From contig JACPNJ010000001.1 in the NCBI GenBank assembly GCA_016185545.1, positions 86,565 to 132,096 of the forward strand: DNA of 45,532 nt, read 5' to 3'. Positions within the stretch are counted from its first letter, which is position 1. Every line of letters begins with the position of its first letter. The stretch comes from Candidatus Yanofskyibacteriota bacterium (GTDB lineage: Bacteria > Patescibacteriota > Minisyncoccia > 2-02-FULL-40-12 > IGHO2-01-FULL-4-A). Shown one piece after another: positions 1 through 7,069 of this stretch. The notes under the pieces are model-generated. The model was not told the origin of the DNA. It searched no databases and was given only the letters and a program-made list of their open reading frames with translations. Position numbers and translations under genes: made by a program.

Positions 1-4
1 GGTT

Positions 5-33
5 TTTAATTAAGCAGATTTTATTGCTATAAT
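5..33 (+). promoter_or_regulatory. Promoter of the first gene, nearly leaderless
   Basis: TTTAAT at 5-10 and TATAAT at 28-33 are separated by 17 bases. The ATG at 44 lies 10 bases after the -10 box, so the transcript should have almost no leader. There is no Shine-Dalgarno motif, consistent with this. Confidence 0.6.
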
Positions 34-43
34 TAAAGCGACT

Positions 44-625
44 ATGGCCAATCAAATTATTACCCAAATCTTGTCTTATCTGCTGGACTTTTCTGATTTT
101 GCGCAAAAAATTACCGGCAATGTTAATATATCCGGTTTGCGCTACGACTGGCTGATAATTTTCTTTTTTGTTTTTGTAATTTTGCTGGTGGCAATGAGTT
201 TGGGCAGGTCGCGTATGCTTTTGGCGTTGCTAAGTTTGTATATAGCTGTTTTTCTGGAACCGCATTTCGTGTATTTTGATAAATTACGCGAGGCAGTAAA
301 AAATATGCCCGACTATTGGCTGCGCATCGGTTTATTTTTCTTAATTTACGGGTTCGTTTCGGTAATTTTAAACCGGTCTGTTCTCAAACATCGTCTGACC
401 CTTGCCGAGTCTTCAATCGCCGTTGTCGTATTAATTGCGGCGGTGGAAATGGGATTTTTAGCGACCATCCTGTTGTCATATTTTCCGCCGGAACTCCTTG
501 AGCGAGTTCCGCCAAAACTAATTCCGTATTTTGCAACAAAAACCGCCCAATTCTGGTGGGCGGTGGTTCCTATATTCATGCTGGTTTTTTCTAAAAAGAA
601 ACCGGAGATCAAGCGGGAAGTTTAG
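44..625 (+). CDS. Hypothetical four-helix membrane protein
   Basis: I do not recognise a named family. The 193-residue product has hydrophobic segments at roughly residues 35-55, 58-75, 92-112 and 122-145, with a fifth, weaker one at 165-180, and a basic C-terminus (KKKPEIKREV). This suggests an inner-membrane protein with a cytoplasmic tail. It has its own promoter immediately upstream. It converges on the minus-strand gene ending at 628, with only 2 bases between the stop codons. Function is unknown. Confidence 0.75.
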   Translation: MANQIITQILSYLLDFSDFAQKITGNVNISGLRYDWLIIFFFVFVILLVAMSLGRSRMLLALLSLYIAVFLEPHFVYFDKLREAVKNMPDYWLRIGLFFLIYGFVSVILNRSVLKHRLTLAESSIAVVVLIAAVEMGFLATILLSYFPPELLERVPPKLIPYFATKTAQFWWAVVPIFMLVFSKKKPEIKREV

Positions 626-627
626 GT

Positions 628-1011
628 TCAGACTGAAATTTCATCCGACTCGTTTATTATATTGAGAACGATATTCTCAAGCGATGCCAGTTGTGCTTTT
701 GGCAAAACTTCTCTTAAAATATCATCCGAATATCGGCATATGGGCAGCCACTCTTTCCATTTCTGATCTGACATAAATGGATCATCCGCGGACTCAATAA
801 TTTTCTCAAATAGATCAAAATGCACTTGCGTCGCCCATTTTTCTCTTTCCCGCTGACTAAAAGTATTTTTAAGGAAAAATATTTTCTTAATTCTGTAGTA
901 AATGCGGCTATACCTCGGAGCTATTATTACAGCTAAGAAGATTATCAAAAAAATAAGCTGTTCGCGGGATATATCACCCAGTTTCATACCCAGTATTTCA
1001 CCTAAAGTCAT
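628..1011 (-). CDS. Hypothetical single-pass membrane protein coupled to efp
   Basis: The 127-residue protein has one hydrophobic helix at about residues 19-34 (LIFLIIFLAVIIAP), then a basic stretch and a soluble acidic, Trp-containing region. I do not recognise a family. Its ATG overlaps the efp TGA stop in an ATGA arrangement, so the two are probably translationally coupled and in one operon. An N-out, C-in topology is likely from the basic residues after the helix. Function is unknown. Confidence 0.7.
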   Translation of the reverse strand: MTLGEILGMKLGDISREQLIFLIIFLAVIIAPRYSRIYYRIKKIFFLKNTFSQREREKWATQVHFDLFEKIIESADDPFMSDQKWKEWLPICRYSDDILREVLPKAQLASLENIVLNIINESDEISV

Positions 1012-1583
1012 TTTCCCTTCCCCATTCTTTCAACGTACTCGCCAGTTTCTGTATTCAATCTTACCACATCGCCCTCACCGACGAAAAGCGGTACATTTAC
1101 GGTGGCGCCGGTTTCTAATATAACTTGTTTAACCCCGCCCTGGGCGGTATCACCGCGTATGGCTGGCGGGGCTTCAATTACTTTGAAGTCCATTTTAATC
1201 GGAAGCGCGATATTTATAATCTGGCCATTAAAAAGTATCGCGTCAAGAATCGTATTGTTTTTTAAATACTTATAACTCTCTTCGATAATTGATTTATCCA
1301 ATTTAAACCTTTTTGATGGGTCATTAACTTCCGAAAACCAATACTCGTCTCGGTGATTATATAAGAATTTGACGTTTTTCTTTTCTATATTGGCCTCTTC
1401 AAAAATATCGGACTGAGCGAAATTACGCTCAAGCATTTTGCCGTTGATAAGATTACGCATGCGCGTCTGCACTACCGGACGCCGTTGTTGCATCTTAAGA
1501 TGATGCGTCTCAAGCACCTCATACGGCTGACTCTCAAAAATAAAAAAAACCTTTGGTTTTAGTTCGTTTACGCCTAAAGACAT
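1008..1583 (-). CDS. efp: Elongation factor P with atypical tip loop
   Basis: EF-P binds between the P and E sites of stalled ribosomes and stimulates peptide bond formation at polyproline motifs. The 191-residue length, the three-domain layout and the C-terminal TGEYVERMGKGK are typical. The domain I loop that normally reads PGKG, with the modified lysine at its tip, is here MQQRRP (residues 31-36) after HHLK. The usual modified lysine is therefore replaced by Gln33, flanked by Arg34 and Arg35. Neither an EpmA/EpmB-type lysylation nor deoxyhypusine-like chemistry fits. The gene precedes and is coupled to a small membrane protein gene. Confidence 0.95.
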   Translation of the reverse strand: MSLGVNELKPKVFFIFESQPYEVLETHHLKMQQRRPVVQTRMRNLINGKMLERNFAQSDIFEEANIEKKNVKFLYNHRDEYWFSEVNDPSKRFKLDKSIIEESYKYLKNNTILDAILFNGQIINIALPIKMDFKVIEAPPAIRGDTAQGGVKQVILETGATVNVPLFVGEGDVVRLNTETGEYVERMGKGK

Positions 1584-1612
1584 GATTGGGCTACTGTAAT
1601 AATCTAACGTAA

Positions 1613-2374
1613 TTATCTTCTGAAAGCAAGCGTGATCAGAAATACTATCGTGCTTGCCAGAACTACAATCGGGCCGGGCGGAAGGCCAAATCTGACAGCA
1701 AAAAGAACGCCGCCGACTAGACTTGCCAATCCTATAACCGCGCTTGTTCGGGCATAGCCGTTCATGTTGGAAGCGATATTTTTAGAAGCAATAGCCGGTA
1801 TGATAACCAAAGCGCCCATAAGCAGGGTTCCTACGCTTTTAATGCCAAGAGCTACAATTAAAGCGACTAAAATCATGAAAATAAAATTATCGCGGGCAAT
1901 TTTAATATTGGAGGTCTTGGCTAAGTCCTTGGATATTGTCCCCAATATAAATCCTTTTGAAATTGACCTCATTATAAAAATTACGGCCAGGGAAAGCATC
2001 ACAGCCAACAAAGCGTCAATTCCGGATATAGTTGAAATGTCTCCGAAAAGCGCTTCAAGTAATTCTTCCTCCGGTGTGATAAGCAAACCAACCGCGAGAG
2101 AGAAAGTAAAAAAAAGGCCGACTACTGACTCTGTTGGCAATTCCGTTTTGTGTTCTATTAGCCAGATGCCGATTATGCCGGCGAACAAAGTGGCAAAAGC
2201 TCCGACAAACGGGTTGATATTAAAAAGCAAAGCCAGCGCAACTCCGGGCAGGGCGACATGAGACAGGGCATCACCGACCAAGGCCATGCGCTTGAGGACC
2301 ATAAAAGAACCCAGATAGCCTGAAGCTAGGCCGATAAAAATAGCGGAAATTATTTGGAGATAGTTGATGTCCAT
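1613..2374 (-). CDS. znuB: Zn/Mn-type ABC transporter permease (ABC-3 family)
   Basis: The 253-residue polytopic membrane protein has the ABC-3 family pattern: an N-terminal GLASGYLGSFMVLKRMALVGDALSHVALPG segment with the conserved GDALSH, and about eight hydrophobic segments. Proteins of the ZnuB/TroC/MntB type form the channel for zinc or manganese import. The start is 17 bases after the stop of the ATPase gene, so they form one operon. No periplasmic binding protein gene is present in the window, so the metal and even the direction of use cannot be read here; the symbol is provisional. Confidence 0.88.
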   Translation of the reverse strand: MDINYLQIISAIFIGLASGYLGSFMVLKRMALVGDALSHVALPGVALALLFNINPFVGAFATLFAGIIGIWLIEHKTELPTESVVGLFFTFSLAVGLLITPEEELLEALFGDISTISGIDALLAVMLSLAVIFIMRSISKGFILGTISKDLAKTSNIKIARDNFIFMILVALIVALGIKSVGTLLMGALVIIPAIASKNIASNMNGYARTSAVIGLASLVGGVLFAVRFGLPPGPIVVLASTIVFLITLAFRR

Positions 2375-2391
2375 AGTTGGCTGTCAGCTTG

Positions 2392-3108
2392 TCAGTGTTT
2401 ATGGTGATAAAACTTCACTTCTCCTCCATAAAGCGATGATAACTCTTCAGGATTGAGTACAGTATGCGGTTCTCCGAAACAAACTTGCTGTCGGTTAAGG
2501 CAGATGACAGTCTTGGCGTACTTGTAGACGATATTCAAGTCATGAGATATTAAAACGATCGTCAGTTTTATTTTTTCCTGAAGCTCGTGGAGAAGATTAT
2601 AAATCGTTTCTTCTCCGCCAATATCTATGCCGGTGGTTGGCTCGTCAAAAAGCAGAACGTCGGGATTATCAACTAAAGACCAAGCGACAAGGATTCTCTG
2701 AAATTCACCGCCGGATAATAACCCCATCCGGCGATTGAGTATATGGTGCTCAAGATGATGTTCGTGTTCGGGGCCGATATCGATACCTACGGAAGCCAGG
2801 GCTTGCAGTATCTTTTCTTTTGATGTTGCTTTAAGACCAAGAAATTCCTTGACGGTTAACGGTAATCCCCGGTCAATGGCGAGTTTTTGTGGCACATAGC
2901 TTATTTTGAGTCTAGGTTGCCAGTCTATCCTTCCCGAATAGGGGATAAGCCCAAGTAAAGCTCTGAATAAAACGCTCTTGCCGGAACCATTGGGGCCGAT
3001 AACGGCCAAGACATCGCCCCTTCCCACGCTAAAATTAATGTTTTCCAACACCTTTTGTCCGTTAAACTCAACGGATAAGTTTTCGACTTCCAGAATATTT
3101 TCTGCCAT
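2392..3108 (-). CDS. znuC: Metal ABC transporter ATP-binding protein
   Basis: This is an ABC ATPase with Walker A GPNGSGKS, Q-loop, signature LLSGGEF, Walker B VLLFDEPTTGID and the switch His in LISHDLN. The C-terminus ends FYHHKH, as often seen in metal-transport ATPases. I chose the ATG at 3108 (MAENILEVENLSVEF) over the in-frame ATG at 3141, because family members begin here and because a TATTAT -10 box (3116-3121) lies only 7 bases upstream, suggesting a leaderless transcript. The partner is the permease immediately downstream. Confidence 0.9.
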   Translation of the reverse strand: MAENILEVENLSVEFNGQKVLENINFSVGRGDVLAVIGPNGSGKSVLFRALLGLIPYSGRIDWQPRLKISYVPQKLAIDRGLPLTVKEFLGLKATSKEKILQALASVGIDIGPEHEHHLEHHILNRRMGLLSGGEFQRILVAWSLVDNPDVLLFDEPTTGIDIGGEETIYNLLHELQEKIKLTIVLISHDLNIVYKYAKTVICLNRQQVCFGEPHTVLNPEELSSLYGGEVKFYHHKH

Positions 3109-3148
3109 TAATCCAATAATAGCATTTTTTATCAAAAACAAAAACCGT

Positions 3149-3679
3149 CTAAGCGGTTTTAATTTTAAAAGTCAGATTTAAAATTTTCCATAGCAAAATT
3201 ATGATGGCCAACACGGCAAAAGAGATATCAAATCCCAAAAAATATGAGTTTTCATCAGATATTAAACCGAATGTGACATTAGAAACCGGCCAAAAATGTT
3301 CATGAGCGAAGTTCTGGTGTGTAAAAAAGTCAATCAGAGCATGAGGAAAAAGCGATCCGGCAAGTAAAATTTTAATTTTTTCGCATTTTTTAAAAAAATA
3401 TCCGCCCCGGTAAGCCAGCAGGTATAGAATCGCCAATACAATAAATGAATGCATGGCTATAGTGGGATATTTAACAAAACTTCTAAAAAAAATATTTTGG
3501 AAAATATCCCAGAATTTCCAGTATCCGAACTGATAAATAAAGAGAATTGCAGCATAAATCAGCATGGGCAAATCAGGAATTACAGAGCCCCAAACCCAAA
3601 ATTTTATCATTTCTGGTCGACTCTGGAATAATCGGCGTCCAATTAGCCAAGCAATCAAGCCGTGAGATGGCGTCAGCAC
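3149..3679 (-). CDS. DUF457/YdjM-like membrane protein, GTG start
   Basis: The protein has about four hydrophobic segments and conserved polar motifs TPSHGLIAWL, GSVIPDLP, a His in AMHSF and FPHALIDFFTH. These resemble the metal-dependent-hydrolase-like membrane family DUF457/YdjM; the biochemical role of that family is uncertain. I place the start at GTG 3679 because a strong AAAGGAGG lies 4 bases upstream and family members begin near TPSHG; the longer ATG start at 3724 would overlap fmt by 23 bases. The gene follows fmt at 22 bases. Confidence 0.7.
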   Translation of the reverse strand: MLTPSHGLIAWLIGRRLFQSRPEMIKFWVWGSVIPDLPMLIYAAILFIYQFGYWKFWDIFQNIFFRSFVKYPTIAMHSFIVLAILYLLAYRGGYFFKKCEKIKILLAGSLFPHALIDFFTHQNFAHEHFWPVSNVTFGLISDENSYFLGFDISFAVLAIIILLWKILNLTFKIKTA

Positions 3680-3701
3680 ATAACCTCCTTTTAAGGAACT
3701 G

Positions 3702-4640
3702 TTACTTAAAATATCTTCGGGCAAAGTCTTGACCGGACACCGGTCTTTTACCCTCGAGTTGAACTGTTTTAAGTATTATATATCCATTTTTTAGTTGCAA
3801 GGCCGGGAAATTATTTATCATCGAAAGTTTTCCATGGTTTTCATCTGTCAGGCGGGTTTCTAAATTACTTGGCAGTTGGGCTTCCAGGATTTTTAGGCGT
3901 GATTTTTTTTTATCCTGGTAGATCCAATAATATGTTCCCGGTTCCGGATTAAGGGCGCGGATTTTGCTAGAAGCCGTTTCTACTGTATCATCAGATTTAA
4001 TCTCGCCGTCTTCGGTATTAAATTTATGCGTATAGGTTGCTCTTGTATGATCTTGGGGCCGCGGCTTAATTTTACCCGCTAAATAATCCGGTAAAGTTTT
4101 AATCAATAGCTCTGCCCCAAATTTGGCTAATTGATCGTGTATTTCTTGATATGCGTTGCCAATTGCTAATTGCCAATTGCCAGTCGCGACTATATCGCCG
4201 TGGTCCATATCTTCATCCACCTTCATAATTGTAACCCCTGTTTCTGTATCGCCGTTGAGTATCGCCGTTTGAATAGGGGAAGGGCCGCGATATTTGGGCA
4301 AAAGCGACGGATGAATGTTGAGCGTGCCATACTCGGGCAAGTTAAAAATTTCAGGCGGGATGAGTTTGCCATAAGCGGCAACGATTCCAAGATCAGGTTT
4401 CAGGGTCCAGGTTTCAGGATTCAGGTTTTTTAATTTTTTCGGTTGTAAAACTGGCAGGCCGAGTTTTTGTGCGGCGACTTTGATTGGTGGAGGTGTGAGG
4501 ATTTGTTTGCGCCCGACCGGCTTATCCGGCGCGGTAACCACAGCCACAATATCATAGCCTTCATTTTTGAGGGCCTCCAGTGCTGGCAACGCAAAATCAC
4601 TAGTCCCGAAGAAGATAATTTTGACAATTGACTTTGACAT
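3702..4640 (-). CDS. fmt: Methionyl-tRNA formyltransferase
   Basis: Fmt transfers a formyl group from 10-formyl-tetrahydrofolate to initiator Met-tRNA. The 312-residue protein carries the family core NIHPSLLPKYRGPSPIQ and GVTIMKVDEDMDHGDIV, and a C-terminal tRNA-binding domain. Directly after MDHGDIVATG there is an odd GNWQLAIGN stretch encoded by a short tandem repeat at 4156-4182, an in-frame insertion in a surface position. The gene lies close to def (66 bases), which removes the formyl group after translation. Confidence 0.96.
   Translation of the reverse strand: MSKSIVKIIFFGTSDFALPALEALKNEGYDIVAVVTAPDKPVGRKQILTPPPIKVAAQKLGLPVLQPKKLKNLNPETWTLKPDLGIVAAYGKLIPPEIFNLPEYGTLNIHPSLLPKYRGPSPIQTAILNGDTETGVTIMKVDEDMDHGDIVATGNWQLAIGNAYQEIHDQLAKFGAELLIKTLPDYLAGKIKPRPQDHTRATYTHKFNTEDGEIKSDDTVETASSKIRALNPEPGTYYWIYQDKKKSRLKILEAQLPSNLETRLTDENHGKLSMINNFPALQLKNGYIILKTVQLEGKRPVSGQDFARRYFK
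4156..4182. repeat. Short tandem repeat inside fmt
   Basis: Units based on TTGCCAA and TTGCTAA repeat within the coding sequence and encode NWQLAIGN on the minus strand. This is one of the heptamer-type tracts found throughout the window. Confidence 0.7.
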
Positions 4641-4706
4641 AGTAAGTTTATTTTTTTAATCTAAAAATTACAAACCACACCAAGCGAAACCCCCTAATTT
4701 TTAAAA

Positions 4707-5150
4707 TTAAACCCGGTCCTTAATTAAAATCCCTTGCAAATGGTCATATTCATGCTGTAAAACCCGCGCGAGAAATCCGCGGGCTTTTATTTTAATTTTT
4801 TTGCCGTTTTCATCCAGAGCTTTTATTTTAATTTTTTTGGCGCGTTTAACCTGACGCCAGTAGTCTGGAATACTTAAACACCCTTCTTCCATTTCGTTTT
4901 GATCTTTTGAAAATTCCGTAATCTCCGGATTAATGTAAGCATCAGCCACCCCGTTTTCTTCTGCAAGTTTTTTATCAATCACAAAAATCTGCAAATCCCG
5001 TCCGACTTGGTTAGCCGCCAGTCCTACGCCATGAGCTTCAACCACTTTTTCACGCATAGCTGAAATCAGTGCTTTAATTTCCGGTGTTATCTTTTCTACG
5101 CTTTTTAATTTTTTCCGGAGTATTTTTTCCGGCTCTTTTATGATTTCCAT
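4707..5150 (-). CDS. def: Peptide deformylase
   Basis: Peptide deformylase removes the N-formyl group from nascent proteins using a bound metal. All three motifs are present: GVGLAANQVG, EGCLSIP and HEYDH. The start at ATG 5150 gives the standard MEIIKEPEKILRKK N-terminus. An upstream in-frame ATG at 5186 would add 12 residues encoded by the palindrome at 5162-5199 and is less likely. The protein is about 147 residues, slightly short, with a lysine-rich region before the HEYDH helix. Confidence 0.95.
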   Translation of the reverse strand: MEIIKEPEKILRKKLKSVEKITPEIKALISAMREKVVEAHGVGLAANQVGRDLQIFVIDKKLAEENGVADAYINPEITEFSKDQNEMEEGCLSIPDYWRQVKRAKKIKIKALDENGKKIKIKARGFLARVLQHEYDHLQGILIKDRV

Positions 5151-5457
5151 TTTTGGGTTTGCCTCTCGCCACTTTTGGTTTGCCAAAAGTGGCGAGAGGT
5201 TTGTATGCCGATAGGTATAAAAATAACTTGCCCGGCGTTTTTATTTCTTTTGCCTGTTTTAATTCGGCGAATATCCTATATGTTCGTGGTAGGCCTATAT
5301 TTTTTATTATCCCCAGATACATCCCGAATTTTTTTGGTTCGCCACAAAATTCCGAAATCTCTTTAGCCAGAGCGTGCCTCTCACTATGAATGCCTTTGGC
5401 TGGTTGTTTTACAAAATATTCTATTTTTTTCAAACCGTTCCCCAGTCCCGTAGCCAT
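5074..5457 (-). CDS. Small hypothetical protein with palindrome-derived C-terminus
   Basis: The first 85 residues look like a genuine compact protein (HALAKEISEFCGEPKKFGMYLGIIK, then TYRIFAELKQA and PGKLFLYLSA). It resembles small uncharacterised proteins I associate with Parcubacteria genomes, but I cannot name a domain. The reading frame then runs through the 17-bp palindrome at 5162-5199 and 77 bases into def. This tail (PLATFGKPKVARGKPKNGNHK and beyond) is lysine-rich and probably non-native. An insertion that removed the original stop is the simplest explanation. Confidence 0.55.
   Translation of the reverse strand: MATGLGNGLKKIEYFVKQPAKGIHSERHALAKEISEFCGEPKKFGMYLGIIKNIGLPRTYRIFAELKQAKEIKTPGKLFLYLSAYKPLATFGKPKVARGKPKNGNHKRAGKNTPEKIKKRRKDNTGN
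5162..5199. repeat. Perfect 17-bp inverted repeat
   Basis: Two perfectly complementary 17-base arms (5162-5178 and 5183-5199) surround the loop TTTG. It lies at the def upstream edge and is read through by the preceding gene. There is no following T-run on the minus strand, so it looks more like an inserted palindrome than a classical terminator. Confidence 0.8.
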
Positions 5458-5495
5458 ATCCCAAGAGTACTATTTTTTGACTCCAAATTCCAGTC

Positions 5496-5530
5496 GGACA
5501 TCGCAAGTCTTGTTAAGACTTGCGATGTCC
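5496..5530. repeat. Perfect 16-bp inverted repeat, TGCGATGTC family
   Basis: Arms at 5496-5511 and 5515-5530 are perfectly complementary, with a 3-base loop. The core GGACATCGCAAGT recurs with one change at 21808-21840 inside a glycosyltransferase gene, so it is a dispersed element. It sits in the divergent gap upstream of gltX. Confidence 0.8.
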
Positions 5531-5548
5531 AAAATATTAAAATTTTGT

Positions 5549-5554
5549 TATGAT
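5549..5554 (+). promoter_or_regulatory. -10 box of gltX, leaderless
   Basis: TATGAT ends 6 bases before the gltX ATG at 5561. No Shine-Dalgarno motif is present, so the mRNA probably starts at or next to the start codon. The -35 region is weak. Confidence 0.45.
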
Positions 5555-5560
5555 TAAACC

Positions 5561-6985
5561 ATGACCAAGGTGAAAAAAGAGATAATTAGAGTCCGTATAG
5601 CACCTAGTCCGACCGGATATTTGCATATCGGTACTGCTCGCACCGCGCTTTTTAATTGGCTTTTCGCACGGCACAAAAGCGAGGGCAAATTTATCTTGCG
5701 CATAGAAGATACCGACATTGAGCGTTCGGAAAAAAAATTTGAGGACGATATTATCGCGCAGCTTGAATGGCTGGGCCTGAAATGGGATGAGTTCTATAAA
5801 CAAAGCGACCGCACAAAAATTTATTCCAAATATATTCAGAAATTACTAGATGATGGGAAAGCATTCTGGTGTTATCACAGCGAGGAAGAACTAGAAAAGG
5901 AAAGGCAGGAACAAATGTCTGGCAAGGGCGTGCCGACGCATTGGTGTAGCCATAAACCTCAAACCTCAAACCTCAAACCTCAAAATTTAGGTAAGGGAAT
6001 AATAAGACTTGTGGCTGATGAGAAATCAACTCGGAAAATTAAGTTTAACGATATAATTCGCGGGGAGATAGAATTTGAGGAACGTTTGCTGGGCGATATC
6101 AGTATCGCCAAAGCTGTTGATACGCCGCTTTATCATTTTGCGGTAGTGATAGACGATTACGAAATGGATATAACCCATGTGATTCGCGGCGAAGACCACA
6201 TTGCCAATACTCCCAAACAAATTCTTTTGCAGGAAGCTTTCGGATTTGAACAGCCGCAGTACGCGCATTTACCTTTGATATTGGGAACAGATCGGTCTAA
6301 ATTATCCAAACGCCACGCGGCCACTTCAGTCGCGGAATACCGAAAGTTGGGTTATTTGCCGGATGCTCTGGTCAATTTTCTTTTTCTTTTAGGATGGACA
6401 CCTGAAAAATCAAATCATGAAATTTTGACAAAAAACGAAGTTATTGAGCAGTTTAGCTTAGAAAAAGTTCATAAGTCGGGGGCGGTTTTTGATATTAAAA
6501 AATTAAACTGGATTAACTCCCAATATATTAAAATGGAAAATGACGGAGGACTAGCCAAGCTGGTTCAGCCGTTTATTGAAAAGCACTACGGACCTTGTGA
6601 TGAAGAGCTGATTATAAAAATTGTTCCGCTTTTACGCGAACGCCTGGAATATCTGGACCAAGTCAAGGAGTTTCATTTTTTCTTTAAGGAACCGGAATAC
6701 GAAAAGGAATTATTGAAATGGAAATCGAGAAGTAACGAGGAAATCAAAAATTCGTTTAAAGAGATACAAAAAATAGTAGAAGGAATTGGCGTAGAAGATA
6801 AAAATAAATTGCGTCAGGAGCTGGATATGCTGGGCAAGCGTTTTGAAGATAGGGGATTGGCATATTGGCCATTCCGCGTTGCTTTAACCGGAGAAAAAGC
6901 CTCCCCAGACCCCGTGGATATTGCGTATATTCTAGGAAAAGAGAAAACGCTAAAAAGAATTCAAAAAGCAGTAAATAAAATTTAA
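5561..6985 (+). CDS. gltX: Glutamyl-tRNA synthetase
   Basis: GltX charges tRNA-Glu (and in organisms without GlnRS also tRNA-Gln). The class I signatures are clear: APSPTGYLHIGTARTALFNW near residues 14-33, and the KMSKS-type DRSKLSKRH near residue 245. The length of 474 residues is normal. At residues about 132-143 an insert KPQTSNLKPQ is encoded by four exact AAACCTC heptamers (5954-5981), in a loop between catalytic-domain elements. Transcription appears leaderless. The M23 peptidase region follows. Confidence 0.97.
   Translation: MTKVKKEIIRVRIAPSPTGYLHIGTARTALFNWLFARHKSEGKFILRIEDTDIERSEKKFEDDIIAQLEWLGLKWDEFYKQSDRTKIYSKYIQKLLDDGKAFWCYHSEEELEKERQEQMSGKGVPTHWCSHKPQTSNLKPQNLGKGIIRLVADEKSTRKIKFNDIIRGEIEFEERLLGDISIAKAVDTPLYHFAVVIDDYEMDITHVIRGEDHIANTPKQILLQEAFGFEQPQYAHLPLILGTDRSKLSKRHAATSVAEYRKLGYLPDALVNFLFLLGWTPEKSNHEILTKNEVIEQFSLEKVHKSGAVFDIKKLNWINSQYIKMENDGGLAKLVQPFIEKHYGPCDEELIIKIVPLLRERLEYLDQVKEFHFFFKEPEYEKELLKWKSRSNEEIKNSFKEIQKIVEGIGVEDKNKLRQELDMLGKRFEDRGLAYWPFRVALTGEKASPDPVDIAYILGKEKTLKRIQKAVNKI
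5954..5981. repeat. Heptamer tandem repeat (AAACCTC) x4 in gltX
   Basis: Four exact copies of AAACCTC lie in frame in gltX. 28 bases is not a multiple of three, so gain or loss of one unit would shift the frame of an essential gene. Confidence 0.9.
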
Positions 6986-6991
6986 AAATCA

Positions 6992-7069
6992 ATGAAGACT
7001 GTCCCTCTTTTAAAATATACTTTTTTACTTTTTACTTTTTACTTTTTACTTTTAGCGTGCATGCGCTAG
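6992..7069 (+). other. Signal peptide reading frame, out of frame with the M23 peptidase
   Basis: The ATG at 6992 opens a 25-codon frame beginning MKTVPLLKYTFLLF, with a positive N-terminus and a long hydrophobic core, ending at TAG 7067-7069. It lies where a signal peptide for the downstream peptidase is expected. Its frame is one base off. Adding one 7-bp TTTTTAC unit (or one base) would join it to the peptidase and create a plausible cleavage site, SVHA followed by LDD. Confidence 0.6.
7020..7055. repeat. TTTTTAC heptamer tract at the signal peptide/peptidase junction
   Basis: A C, a 6-T unit and then three TTTTTAC units lie exactly over the hydrophobic core of the signal-peptide frame. 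The tract is a classical slipped-strand site, and its unit of 7 changes the frame by one. Confidence 0.8.

Noticed and set aside
2978-3181. Short plus-strand frame over the znuC start
   Set aside because: Antisense to a conserved ABC ATPase start, no ribosome site.
5561-6985. TGA read as glycine (code 25), as in some CPR groups
   Set aside because: Housekeeping frames use TGA as stop (efp, RAYT) and contain no internal TGA at conserved Gly positions.
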